From positions 221,766 through 285,765 of the forward strand of contig MU006218.1 of assembly GCA_010093685.1 (NCBI GenBank): a DNA stretch of 64,000 nucleotides, in the 5' to 3' direction. Position numbers and translations under genes: made by a program. This document shows, piece after piece, positions 1 to 10,476 of this stretch. This DNA is from Ophiobolus disseminans. Lineage: Eukaryota; Ascomycota; Dothideomycetes; Pleosporales; Phaeosphaeriaceae. Each line of letters starts with the position of its first letter. Positions within the stretch are counted from its first letter, which is position 1. Under the pieces are notes generated by a model. It saw only the letters and a program-made list of their open reading frames with translations, had not been told where the DNA came from and did no database searches.

Positions 1-913
1 CTGTAATTCTACTTATCTCGACAATGTCAGACTAATGAAGCATTTCGATGGACTCAGCCAGGTTACTCTTGAGTTTTAGGCATTTGATACCAGTAGCCCA
101 GAGATTCTTCATGAGGTGGCAAGCATGAAGGCTAATGCAGAACAATTATTTGGGGAGGAACCGCAGAGGTCTCACGTTAAGGTCCTGGTTGTGGTTAGGA
201 GTTGCAAATGCTGGTCCGGGGACAAAGATGTGTGGTCAGTTTAGGAGAAAATTGGGTCAGGGGATGCATGGTATGCACAAGTGGGAGGAAACAGAGGATG
301 GTCGTCCTAGATGGTATAAACACAGGAGCTCCAGAATGACAGATCATGAGAAGTTACATCTAGCAGAACTAGACTTGCAGTTTACCCTCGACACCGAGTA
401 ATACAAAGTCGAAGTCCTCTCCATGCCCAAGCTGTATCTTGGTCAGCTGCACCAGTTCAAACTCAAATCCGAGATGCAAAATATAAAATGCCAGATACAC
501 CTCTTCCATGCCTTGGCATCAGACACGTACAATAAGCGAAACAAGGTGACGTCAATCCAATTGCGGCAAGTAATGTTGACAGCAGCCTGGTCTAACTCGT
601 TCTTTCGATAACTTTATTGCTTTATCTGATAACCTCGTGCGTTTCTCCAGCCACTATAATACCCAGAGTCTTCTTACAACGATATGTGACTGAGCGCAAT
701 CCGCTACAGCCGGAAGAATTGCCGACACTCATGGCAGCATTGAAGATCAACAGCGAGGAGGACGTGGACCCACGGTATGTTGTGTACGACGCAATGCAAT
801 CATGTACTGAATAACGTATACTAAACTCAACCGGTCCATCCCATCTCCAGTACCACTCTCCTCTGCTTGCCCCCTGAACCCTGGACGATTGTGTGACAGC
901 TATGGACATCGTC
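1..913. other. Left-edge region without a confident gene
   Basis: I see no recognisable domain here. One plus-strand stretch at about 620-814 translates to a protein-like segment containing RNPLQPEELPTLMAALK and ends in TAA. It follows a possible 3' splice site (TTTCTCCAG at about 638-646), so it could be a terminal exon of an unidentified gene. I could not find a matching upstream exon, so this is only a weak possibility. Confidence 0.25.
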
Positions 914-2160
914 TTACTGGCCCTGATACCCATCCAAAAACTTCTCGACTAATTTGCGAATCTCCGATATAACGCTGTACTGCGTGAGCTACTTGCTCGC
1001 TGTGAGTATAATGCTGTTGATGGTGAATACGTACAGCTTCCGATACACTGTCGTATCCGGGTACAGTGTCGATGCGCACAAATGCCCACGTCTAGAGCGT
1101 TTCAGTTGCACATAGCACTGAAAGTATCATGGTGCACGTACATCTCGTAAAGATTGATGCGATCTTCGTAATCCTCCTCGGGCGCAGAAATCGGCATGTG
1201 CTTATGATACTCCCGCATCCAGGGCCTACCCATTCTATAACGCGGAACTTTCATGTTATCGAGGTCATCTATTGCGCGATCAGCATCATCCGACACCCCT
1301 TGAGACCAGTTTTTTTCTCACACTCATTGTGACCCCAGTAAACAGAAGGATCGAACATGATCGGCTCTCCCGTTTCAGCTTTGACTGCGATATTGCCGTA
1401 CCAGATGTCGCCATTGACTAGTACGGGCGTGACTTTCCTGCCATGCGACTCAAGCGGCCTCAAAAGCCTCGGAGTCACCCAGTCATAGAGCAATGGTAGC
1501 AAAGTCTCCAGCTCTAGACTATGGCCATGCACTTCACGCTCTTGTCGGACAAAAGCCCGGAAGTGTCGGGTAATTGACTCTTCCCACGTGTCTCACCACG
1601 CGGTATCTTGCCACATCGTGCCTTCATATGTCATCGTATGGAAGCCGAACTTGCCGTTTGGCGAGAGCGGGATGCTGTTCATGTGCAGTTTGGCTAGCAA
1701 AGCGCAGAACTTTGGGACATCGGGGAGGTCCTCGATCATGTCGACGAAATCGCACAGATAGAAGTGTATGTTTGGGTTGGACTTGTAAGTACCCCAGGCC
1801 ACGGGGCGTGGTACTCCCTTAGGTACTACTTGGTGCAGAGCTTTGATGCCTTCGAATTCCCCGTGCGACATGCCCTTGCCAACGTCTCCTATGGCTACTT
1901 TGAGGAAGTATGTGTGGAGTGTGCCGTCTTAGAGTTGGACTTGTATTTTAGCTGTGCGCGTCCAAAAGCTGGCTCCGTGTGGTTGTGCATCTACAACTTT
2001 TGTGTGTGGTGGAAAGCCTGGGGTGAAGAGTGTCAGGATCAAGTCGTGATACTTCTCCAAGAGCTGATCATGTCTTACATAATGCCACACTCTCGTCAAT
2101 GACTACGACTTCTAGCATATCTTGCTTCTTGGGCGGGGGCATACTAGTGAGGTCAGACAT
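914..2160 (-). pseudogene. Fructosamine/ketosamine-3-kinase family pseudogene
   Basis: The family phosphorylates sugar adducts on proteins (deglycation repair) and has an APH-like kinase fold. Reading the minus strand from ATG 2160, exon 1 gives a short N-terminus ending IDESVALC. A GT...AG intron at about 2019-2081 follows, then the conserved HGASFWTRTAKI segment, FLKVAIGDVGKGM, and the catalytic-loop signature LVNGDIWYGNI with FDPSVYWGHNE. The reading frame is broken by TAA at 1929-1931 and TGA at 1593-1595. A frameshift near 1305-1320 sits at an A-run after HNECE. The C-terminal part (REYHKHMPISAPEEDYEDR, then ASTLYPD and EIRKLVEKFLDGY) continues in shifted frames to a TAA at 914-916. A normal intron plus several disruptions indicates loss of a once-functional gene rather than a retrocopy. 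The family assignment is confident; loss of function is inferred from the breaks. Confidence 0.85.
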
Positions 2161-2760
2161 AGTTGAGAAATGGGCGCAAATGGACTTTTGCTGCACAACA
2201 CCCTGCGAAATCTATCGAGAGGAGAAGAAGATGCGTGTTAAGGAAGACGTCAAGGGATGTTCAGTGTGTGCACGTAAAAGAAGAAAGTGCAGTGTGGTAC
2301 ATGGCGGCACTTGCTCCCCTTATTTACGAGTGTGTGCACTGCCGCGGCGCAAACACACACACGGTCACATCGCCCTTCACAACGCGACATGGTGATATTA
2401 GCCAACAAACCATGCTTTAACACAGGCTGACAGATAGATGTATTAGTCATCCGTTCTCCAAATTCTGCTTCTGAAGCGGCTCGAATTTGCAGCTTCATAC
2501 ACAGCCTTGAAATGCATTTTAGACCAAGCGTCAGCCAAAATCTTTTGGATCAATGTGCATGCTTTGAGCTATAGTATTGCGTCATGGGCTTTTAACAAAC
2601 GGAGTCGATAAACTTATTACCTCATTTATGCTAATCCATTGGCCTTCGTTTGCCCCTCGCTTCAGACTCACTTATCATCTTATATAAACCCACTCTACAA
2701 CTTCCTGTCCCAATATCTCCACTCAACTCACTACACCCTCGCTCTCAGAGACGCTCAACC
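2161..2760. other. Intergenic, promoter of the LPxELRN gene
   Basis: No protein-like reading frame or repeat is evident. A TATA-type sequence lies near the right end. The upstream half carries GT/AC-rich sequence (about 2335-2370) without obvious structure. Confidence 0.5.
2681..2688 (+). promoter_or_regulatory. TATA box candidate
   Basis: TATATAAA lies 73-80 bp upstream of the ATG at 2761 and is followed by a CT-rich leader, the usual arrangement for a fungal TATA promoter. Confidence 0.5.
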
Positions 2761-3309
2761 ATGACAACTTTTCAAATCATGGACCTCGAGGATTTCGAAT
2801 TAAAACTTCAAGAAGATGAGGCCTTCGAAAAAGAGAGAGATTTACAATGCGATGTATGATTTCCTTGATACCCTTTCTATGAATCTCGCTTACGTATCAA
2901 CAGCTCCGCGCGAAACCAGCGAAACTCTCCCCTTCTTCGCCTGCCTGCCGAACTCCGCAATATCATCTTCGACTTAGTCATTGGCGGTTACAAGATCCAT
3001 GTCTGTGGCAGGCTCTTGTGCCATGCCTGCTGTCGCCGTGAGCTCGGAGATGATGACGCTTATAAGGAATATTTCGACGATGTGGGTAGTGTGAATGAAG
3101 TTGATGGATACCCGAATCCGGAGCGAGCGCATCCGGTTTACCAGCCCATACACTGGCCGAGCGATGCCACGGCACTAACCACTACATGTCGCCAAATCCG
3201 CTCCGAGACTCGCTTGTTACCATTCGCCTTGAACATATTCTACGGACACATGATGGGCCTGAGCGTCAAGTTTACTGGCTATTGCCTCAATATGCGCCTC
3301 CTCGCATAA
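2761..3309 (+). CDS. LPxELRN (F-box-like) family protein, probably C-terminally disrupted
   Basis: Exon 1 is 2761-2853 (31 codons, MTTFQIMDLEDFELKL...). A 66-bp intron at 2854-2919 gives exon 2 starting RNSPLLRLPAELRNIIFDL. The LPxELRNxI(Y/F) signature is shared with four other genes in this window and with the 2EXR/DUF7730-type F-box-like proteins common in Dothideomycetes. A central TCRQIRSETRLLPFALNIF block is also typical. The frame stops at 3307-3309 after about 160 residues. However, family-like C-terminal sequence (FEGLKHIIIAW...LKRSLRKTM) continues in another frame to 3541. A weak intron (3265-3358) could restore the frame but would remove the conserved FEGLK. I therefore favour a frameshift and deletion, with this gene at an early stage of the decay seen in its two downstream neighbours. 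Biochemical function is unknown. Confidence 0.5.
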
Positions 3310-3730
3310 AGGTTCATCCTCCGACTTCCATGGGGTGGCTAAATTCGAAGGACTGAAGCACATCATTATCGCCTGGTCAGGCGCCGAGTGGCATGGGGAC
3401 AGCTTGGACCATTTGAAGAGATCTCTGCGCAAGACCATGACTGAGACCCTTCGCGGGGCGCAGAAGAACGCTCACATCAAGGTGGTGACAAGGTCCGAGT
3501 TTGTGAAAATGGATGTGAGGGAGGAGTTGACGGTGACGTGAGGATGTTCTGGTTCTACTGACGGGGCGATCACTACATGGCAATAATACGAATATTTGCA
3601 TACGATTATATAGAATATACCCATTATTTTTCCAAAAGTTGTTTCGCTTGTTATAATTATGTGTCCACTTTTCGCACCTTCATCGTTTGTCCCTTCCACG
3701 CTAGCGACACTAGTTTTGAAGTCCATCTCA

Positions 3731-3784
3731 ACATCACAACATCACAACACACCAAAACACCAAAACACCGAAACACCGAAACAC
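3731..3784. repeat. Short tandem repeat, ACATCACA / (C)CAAAACAC type
   Basis: Imperfect units of ATCACAAC, then ACCAAAAC and ACCGAAAC, repeat in tandem in the spacer between two LPxELRN genes. It looks like a simple-sequence repeat and no function is suggested. Confidence 0.7.
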
Positions 3785-3882
3785 GGCGGCAACCTATCGC
3801 ACCAGCCCAGCACAGCCAAACCTAGTCCGGACAAATTGATCATACATTTGAACTAGAGCTAATAAGATAAGCCACAGATACC

Positions 3883-4524
3883 ATGAACGACAAGGATATA
3901 GAGTCCAGAGCGCTCCAGAACCAAGCCGATTCCTTCTTCTTATGCTTACCAGCTGAGCTTCGAAATTAAATATACGGTTATGTTCTCGCCCGTCACGAAA
4001 TTCGCATCGTCGATACTACCAATGTCATCACAAGACATATCACTCTCTTCTGAGACGCTACCGCTGGCACCCCAAGTGGGGAATGGGAGTTTGCGCAGGG
4101 CGAAAAGTTGGTTTCACTTACGAAAGTGTGCCGTCAAATATACCACGATACAAGGCTGCTGTCGATTTCCGTAAACGAATACAGCAGTTATGTCCACGCT
4201 GTTTCCGGACCTTTCCGGCACTTCTGTCAGACCTTGAGCAAAGCCTAAAAAGAGTCTATCACGCAGTTTCGCTTGCTCGTGGGATTGGAAGATTTGAAGA
4301 TGAATGGGAGAACTGTGCTGGGACTACACATGCAAACGGTCGCTGCCATTCAAGAGCTTCGCACACTTCTGGGACTGCGACACCTTGTTGTGGAAGTGAC
4401 GAGCCGCATCGAGTCAGGGTGGGACATCTTGAAGGACAGTCTTTCAAAAGTTGTCAAGGGTGGGTTCGCGGGGTCCGAGCAACGCAGCAACATGACAATA
4501 GAGGTAGAGCCTCGATGTCAATAA
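3883..4524 (+). pseudogene. LPxELRN-family pseudogene
   Basis: From ATG 3883 the frame reads MNDKDIESRALQNQ..., then LCLPAELRN, a TAA at 3967-3969, and IYGYVL. It is a clear paralogue of its neighbours. Further in-frame stops are TGA 4051-4053 and TAA 4246-4248. The same frame still preserves LTKVCRQIYHDTRLL in the middle and LRTLLGLRHLVVEV near the end, finishing with TAA at 4522-4524. The frame is otherwise conserved without frameshifts, so inactivation by nonsense changes looks fairly recent. No intron remains at the position used by the neighbours, which makes the exact N-terminus uncertain. Confidence 0.8.
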
Positions 4525-4802
4525 ACTGGCATCGAACAATCGAACCCCAATGTAAGATGATCAGAGAGAGTACTTCCAACAACGCCCTACTTCCAGGCTT
4601 TGAAGACTACATGCCGGCAATTCCACACCGGATGACGCAATGCAGCGGCTCGATTTTGGAGCGAGCAAATGGTTGACCTATCCTCCCTTATCGCCGAATT
4701 AGGCCTCCGGCCTCTTCTTGACTCTGGAAACTACCTAAGAACCTCCCAACCACTCTCCACTTACTCGGACTCTTATTGTCAAATTCGTTTCTTACACACA
4801 CC

Positions 4803-5537
4803 ATGGCTGCTTTCCCAATCTGCCCAGACGTTACTATTCTTCCAGTAGCAGATTTAGAGCTTCAACTTCGGTCAGTGTTCTACTCCAACCCTAACGGAAG
4901 TGCAGTAATTTAACATGTGATTAGTTCACAACGAAACCAACAAACTTTTCCATTTCTGCGCCTGCCGCCTGAGCTCAGAAACAAAATCTACGGCTGCGTT
5001 CTCGGTACTGATTTCGATATTGTCTTCTCTCACAAGCGAGTTGGCATGACCGACAGAGCTCGGCCTATCTCTTCAAGGCCCTAATGTCAGTTTCCAAAGC
5101 TTTACCTCGCGCTGCTGGAAACCTGCCGTCAGATACATTCTGAGGCTGCTCTACTACCATTCGCCATCAACACCTTCCACATCTACCCATGGGATGCGAT
5201 ACACGAGCTTCACGCCAGCTTCTACCATGCCCAAATCAATACCATCACCTCGGTAGTGCTTCATACACTTCCAGTCAACTCGTCCGGAACGGTATAGTGC
5301 GTTAGAACGACAGCCAGGGATTGGGGCGAGGATTTCTACTGGCTCGCAAGCTTCAGTGGACTGCGATCTGTCCGCTTCGCGTGGTACGGACACTATCCAC
5401 ATCCGTTAGACGATTTGAAGGCTTTTGAACAAGCAGAAGAGCGGGAGCTCGAGCAGAAGCTATGGCTAGCTATGGGCAGATCGAACGTCAGAGTCAAATT
5501 CAGCACATTTGGTGGGAGGAGAGGCGTCTTCGCTTGA
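4803..5537 (+). pseudogene. LPxELRN-family pseudogene
   Basis: Exon 1 (4803-4870, MAAFPICPDVTILPVADLEL) joins through a 54-bp intron (4871-4924, branch CTAAC) to SQRNQQTFPFLRLPPELRNK. The frame then meets TAA at 5082-5084. It resumes as YLALLETCRQIHSEAALLPF, meets TAG at 5295-5297, and resumes again as FYWLASFSGLRSVRFAWYG up to TGA at 5535-5537. Intact splice sites and uninterrupted frame between the two stops show it was a working gene. Its exon/intron layout matches the intact paralogues at 12.5 and 14.2 kb (a phase-2 intron just before the RNQ...LRLP block). Confidence 0.8.
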
Positions 5538-5764
5538 GGGTGGTATTAAATCTAGCTGCGAGATCAAGTCGTAAGTCAGGAGGCAATATTGTCTTGTTAC
5601 CGATTTGTATCGGAGTATGGTGGCAAGAGGGCACCACGACGAACTCAGAGAAGCAACGACTTCGTAGTATACTCGAACCAATCATTAGCTAGCCAATGAT
5701 GAGATGATCAAAGGACATCGTAACAGAGTTTGATTTATGTGACTTTCCTTGGAATAATGCACCT

Positions 5765-8043
5765 CTACATAATGTTTCCCTGCAGCGTCGGATCCCAATC
5801 CGCAGTACCTCTCATTATGCTGTCGAAGAAAGCACCATCAACGCCCTGGAATGCCCAGTCGTTCACCCCCGCCATCAACCCCGGATGTTGCAGTTGGTGC
5901 TGCTCAAAGTCAAGTTCTGCTTGAACGACGGCTGAGGTCACTGGCAACGGTTGCCCTGGCCGCACATCCGGTACGACTGGAAAGAGACTTGCCTGCGAGC
6001 CCTGTTGAAGCGCATCGCCGAAGCCGGCAGCCGAGAAGAAATGATTGGCCACATGAACGGATTCCGGTATTTCATCAATCATAGGTTGTAGGGTATTTGT
6101 GGCTGCAGACCAGTCTTTCGTGATGCCCTTGCGGCCGATTTTGATGATGCCGAGGTAGGGTATTGTGAGGCTGAGTTCGCTCCAGTAATTCTCAACACAG
6201 CCGACAGTATCTTCGGCGGTACGACCTTCGCCGCGGGCCGTCTCGCTTTCGATGTCTAACAGACATTGTAGTGTCTTGACACTTCCTACGGTAAGGAAAT
6301 TGTGGGTGTGCTTTGCCTCCTCGTCTAGAACATGGAGGAACTGTGACACGATTGCGCGGTCGCTGAATCGTTGATGAGCTCGCCAATCCTTTACTTCGCG
6401 CCGATTGCCGTCAATATGAGCGAGCAGTATTGTCATGCTTGCCATAAGTGCGAAGAAGTCTGCAGTGCGACAGTACAAGGTAACCTAAATTTATTGTAAA
6501 TCCGGAATTAGTGTCATCTCACACACAATTCGTACATGAAGAGTCTTACCATGTCGCAATTAAAGCTGTGGTATGCAATAACTCGGTAGAGGATTTCACG
6601 GCTCGCGTGAACACAGGTAGTTTTCGAATATGCGTAGTCACTGGACTCTTTGTCGTCGCGAAGAAGGTATGGCAGATGCAGGAGATGTACAAGGTTGTAA
6701 TGGACGAGATGATCGGCAAGTCGCATCGTCTCCCAGAATGCTTCTCGGCTATTGGGTCGAAGATTGCTGTAGTCCGGTTGGAACCAATACTCATCTGGAA
6801 GAGCTCTCGCAGCGTTCAACAATTCTTGGTCTAGTGCTTGCGTCACTGTGAAGTCCTGGGACAAGGCGTCGCTCCTATTGCGGTCGATGATGCGCCTCGC
6901 AACCAGGGTATGTGCACGCTCAAGCTTGCAGGTTGGCGTTTCACCAGGGACGTCGCTCCCCATGTGAGTTTCCTGTCCACCGTGCGGAAGGCCGAGCATG
7001 AGGCTAAGATAACTATCCATGTAGACGATGCGGAACCACATGAACTTGGGGTTTATCTTAGCAACGGATCCATTAGATGCAATCAATGGCGGGTTGGGAA
7101 GATCTATCCTCATCAACTGCGCAAGCACCATAGCTTTTCTGAAAGCCAGCCAAGCCCGCCGCAGGCTGCCACTGTTGGAATGGAAGACACCTTCGAGGAT
7201 AGTGCATTCAAGGCCTTCAATGCAACCCATAACCTTCTCGTTGGTAGTAACGAGACGGACTGCGGTGTCTACCAATCGATCCATGATGACAACAGGATGC
7301 TCGGTAAGACCATGGATACGATGCGACCGATAGTATTGCAGGAACGATGCGAATATGAGCATCCGCTTCGCCACTAGTACCGGCGGCGTTGTGGAAGGTT
7401 CGGGGATCTGAGCAATGTCGTTGACGAAGTTGAAAGCCTCACTCTCGGGTACATCACCAGATTTGGTGAAGATTTGGTGACAGTAATATGTGGTGACGTA
7501 ATCCGACTTGCAAAGCACGTCGATGTCAGATTGACAAGGAAATGCCTTGACAAGCTCTTCCGAAAGCTTTGCGCACTCGTCGGATATACGTATACCAGGT
7601 GCCGCTGTTGTAACACGTGGTTCGTCCCATCCTTCACCTGGGCCACGTACTACAACAGAATCATATTCTTGGTTATCGCTGTCCGGTGTCCTGTAGCCAA
7701 GAGTTCCAGGGGTAGGTAGGTTGAAGCCAGATCTAGCTGTCTTTTTTTTGCGGTCGTCCCTAGCCTCTACCAAGTGCTCAAGCAGTGATTCAACCCGTTG
7801 CATACGGTCGAGAAGTGCATCGCGGTTGGCCTTTGCATGCGCTTGGACTTCATCCTCTGGCTTGTCTTGTCCAATACAGGGAGCACCCCGACGTCGACAG
7901 GAAATGCAAATTGTGTTTGATGTCGCATCGAAAGTACATTTGACTTTTCGTTTCTTGCAATCCCAACAGCTTGTGGTGCCTTTTCGCAGCTTTCGGCGCT
8001 TGGAGTCGGGCTCCGGGCTTGTCGAACCAGCGTCTTTATCCAT
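5765..8043 (-). CDS. Zn2Cys6 fungal-specific transcription factor
   Basis: The predicted 746-residue nuclear regulator has exon 1 at 8043-6523 and exon 2 at 6484-5765. They are joined across a very short 38-bp intron (6485-6522, branch CTAAT). Residues 26-56 form a canonical binuclear zinc cluster with Cys 26, 29, 36, 46, 49 and 56 (Cx2Cx6Cx9Cx2Cx6C), next to basic residues KRRKLRK and KKRKVK. A linker and a long helical middle region typical of the fungal_trans (MHR) domain follow (about 180-560). The C-terminus is acidic/Gln-rich and could activate transcription. The gene lies directly downstream of an MFS exporter on the same strand, and a palindromic CGG-type element sits 115-131 bp upstream of its ATG. 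Control of the neighbouring exporter and of itself is therefore likely but inferred. The family is certain; the target ligand is unknown. Confidence 0.88.
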
Positions 8044-8539
8044 ACCTAGGTAACACTCCGTTTCGGTGGAGGCGCAACGCTGGACATGAAAAGAGTAGGC
8101 GGTTCATAGATAACAGCGTCGGGAACCGAGCTCCGTTGGTACAAAGGAGGACAATCGTCCGCCGACTCGGCGGAAGCACGAACGCCTAATTATGACTGAA
8201 ACGTCATTTGGTGCCACAAATCTAACAGCTGCATACTTCAACGGCTCATCACTGGCGCTCCAGTATCGTCATTCAGTGGCCAGATCTGGTATGTAGCTGC
8301 AGACATGTCTTGCGTGCGAAGAGATGGAGGAGCTGGAGATGAGCGAAAACGGAGTTTCAATACAGTCTAGTCTAGTTGAATCTAATTGGTTGATTATCTT
8401 CGGCCCCTTTGCGACGATCACGTGCGCCCCACCGCCCCGTCTTCTAACATTCCAAGCTTGGTAACCACATCGTCGTTTCTCCTCGACGCGCTGGGCCATC
8501 TGTATCAGCCACCTTTTGATTGCATTCGTCTCCTGGCGT
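8044..8539. other. Intergenic between exporter and regulator
   Basis: This holds the 3' flank of the MFS gene and the promoter of the Zn2Cys6 gene. Apart from the palindrome at 8158-8174 I see no feature and no credible coding frame. Confidence 0.5.
8158..8174. promoter_or_regulatory. CGG-type palindrome upstream of the Zn2Cys6 gene
   Basis: TCCGCCGACTCGGCGGA has perfect 8-nt inverted arms around one central base. It begins 115 bp upstream of the regulator's ATG. Zn2Cys6 dimers bind paired CGG triplets, so this is a strong candidate operator. A copy sharing TCCG-N5-TCGGCGGA lies upstream of the MFS gene at 10799-10815. Confidence 0.5.
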
Positions 8540-10476
8540 TCAGGCGGCGCCACCCGCATTTTGCAGTGCCTCGGCGTTGAGTCGTGCACGAGGAACAAGT
8601 GCGACGAGAACGCATGAGAAGGCGGTAAAACCAAGAGAGATAGCCAAGGCAACCTTGATACCCGCCATGTATGCCAGCACGATAGAAGGAATTTGGTCGG
8701 CAGTGAAAACTTGGCGAATTTGTGTCGCACCCGTCCCAACAACCATCATTGGGTTGATTTGGGGAGCAATTCTGGCGAGTTCGGACATCAAACGGTTAAC
8801 GAACCCAGACTGTGCGGCGGAAATGGCAAATGCGCCTCCGATGGTTTGGAAGACTGGAAGCAACCTCATTAGCGACAATAATTGGGAAAGAAGATGAGAA
8901 TATTGGCTTACAAAACACGGTTGCCGTCACCGATGACATGTCTTCAAGATCCGCGTTGGCCTGGGCAATCGTGATTCCAATCTGGAAGCCCATGCCGATG
9001 GCAAGACCATAAAGCAGCTGGTATCCGATCCATTTGCCGATACCTGTGTCGATGTCGAAAGTATACATCAGACCAGCGCTAATAGTGCAGAAAACCGCGG
9101 CGATCAACTGGAATGGTGCTGCATGGCCAGTCTTCGTCACGGTGATGCCGCTTATCGTGCTTCCCAACGCCATCGCGAGCACTAATGGCAGGTTCAAGAC
9201 ACCAGACGAGATCGCGCTTCGGTTATCCACACTTTGAAAGTAGACTGGCAGGTAGTACAGAAGGATGAAGTATCCTGCGGCGAAGAAAAACTGGAAAGCG
9301 GACGGCTGCCAGACGTAGCGGAGGCGGATGAGACGGCGCTGGAGCATGGCGCGCTCGTCGTTGAAATACTCCCAGGCGGCGAAAGCGATCCAGATCAGCA
9401 CCCAACCGACGAAAAGCCCGATGACCGTGCTGCTGTTCCAAGGCTTCTTTTGTCCACCATACTCCACGGCAAGGATGAACGAAATTATTCCTCCCATGAC
9501 GAGACTGACGCCTAGGGGATCCATTTGAAGCACCTTCTCTTTCCAGGTCGCTTGCACAACTACTGCTTGTGGCGGAGTCTTGAAGGAGAAGAAGATGAGA
9601 ACTGCGGAGATTGTACATACTGGAAGGTTGATCCAGAAGCTTCAATTGTTAGCCTGGAAACCCGATAAAGAACAGAGGAGTTTGGACTTACCACCACCGC
9701 CAGTCGGCTTTGTCAGCGAATACGCCGCCCAAAATGGGACCCAGGACGCTGGATAATCCCCATACAGCACCAATGATTCCGATCAGTGTGGGTCGTATCT
9801 TAGGCTCTCCAGCATACACCTGATATCGCACATGTAGTCAGTTCGCGTCCCACGAGAAGGCTATGGTACATACCACTAGGGTAAAAGCTCCTGTCGAGAC
9901 TCCAGCGGCGCCTACACCAGCGATAGCACGCCCGACAACTACCCGTCAAATCAGCAAACGCCGTAAATCTCCGCCGCATGTTTTATACATACTGAAGGTT
10001 GTTGAGTTCTGCGAGACCGCGCATATCAGACTGCCGACCAAGAAGATGAGGATAGCGCCCAGGAACGAAGCCTTCAGCGGGAAGTACTTGAAGAATTTTC
10101 CGGCTGCTGGCTGAAAACCCCCAAATGTCATGAAATAAACACTGCCATACCAAGACACCGAGTTCAAGCCATCAAACTCGTCAGTAATCTTGGGGATGGC
10201 GGTGCCCAGAATGGTCATGTCGATAGCTACCAGGAAAACTGCGCAGACCAAAGCAAAGAGGATAGGGACCAGGGCTTTGCCAGTCGGGTATATCTCTGCT
10301 GTCGCATCGTGCTGAACTGCGACCTCTTGCCCATCGATGCTTGGCTCGGAGTCCAGCTGCCTTTCTTTCTCTTCCGCCTCGAGATCTGGTGTAGTGACTC
10401 CGCTGGCAGATTTTTCCTTCATGCTCGGTGGCGGTGGGTTGAGGTAGGACTCCTTTACGGAATCCATGTGGGACAT
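8540..10476 (-). CDS. MFS drug/toxin exporter, DHA2 (14-TM) type
   Basis: Five exons (10476-9993, 9938-9874, 9819-9692, 9639-8912, 8853-8540) are joined by 52-58 bp introns and give 572 residues. The N-terminus is cytosolic, acidic and Ser/Pro-rich. TM1 carries FLVAIDMTILGTAIPKI, followed by WYGSVYFMTFGGFQPAAGK and the VGRAIAGVGAAGVSTGAF antiporter-motif region, then DWRWCFWINLP. These are hallmarks of H+-coupled DHA2 exporters such as fungal toxin and drug pumps. Later segments (GYFILLYYLPVYFQSV; FFQTIGGAFAISAAQSGFV) fit helices 8-14. It probably sits in the plasma or vacuolar membrane and effluxes a small hydrophobic compound. The adjacent Zn2Cys6 gene and a shared 17-bp element in both promoters suggest co-regulation. 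The substrate cannot be told from sequence. Confidence 0.9.

Noticed and set aside
3265..3358. 94-bp intron that would restore the frame of the first LPxELRN gene
   Set aside because: Frame fits, but the donor is poor and the splice would delete the conserved FEGLK segment; a frameshift/deletion explains the data better.
6838..7377. 179-codon plus-strand open frame
   Set aside because: Lies antisense within the Zn2Cys6 coding exon and shows no protein-like conservation.
5765..10476. Secondary-metabolite gene cluster
   Set aside because: A regulator and an exporter are present, but no backbone synthase or tailoring enzymes lie within reach; only a two-gene module is supported.
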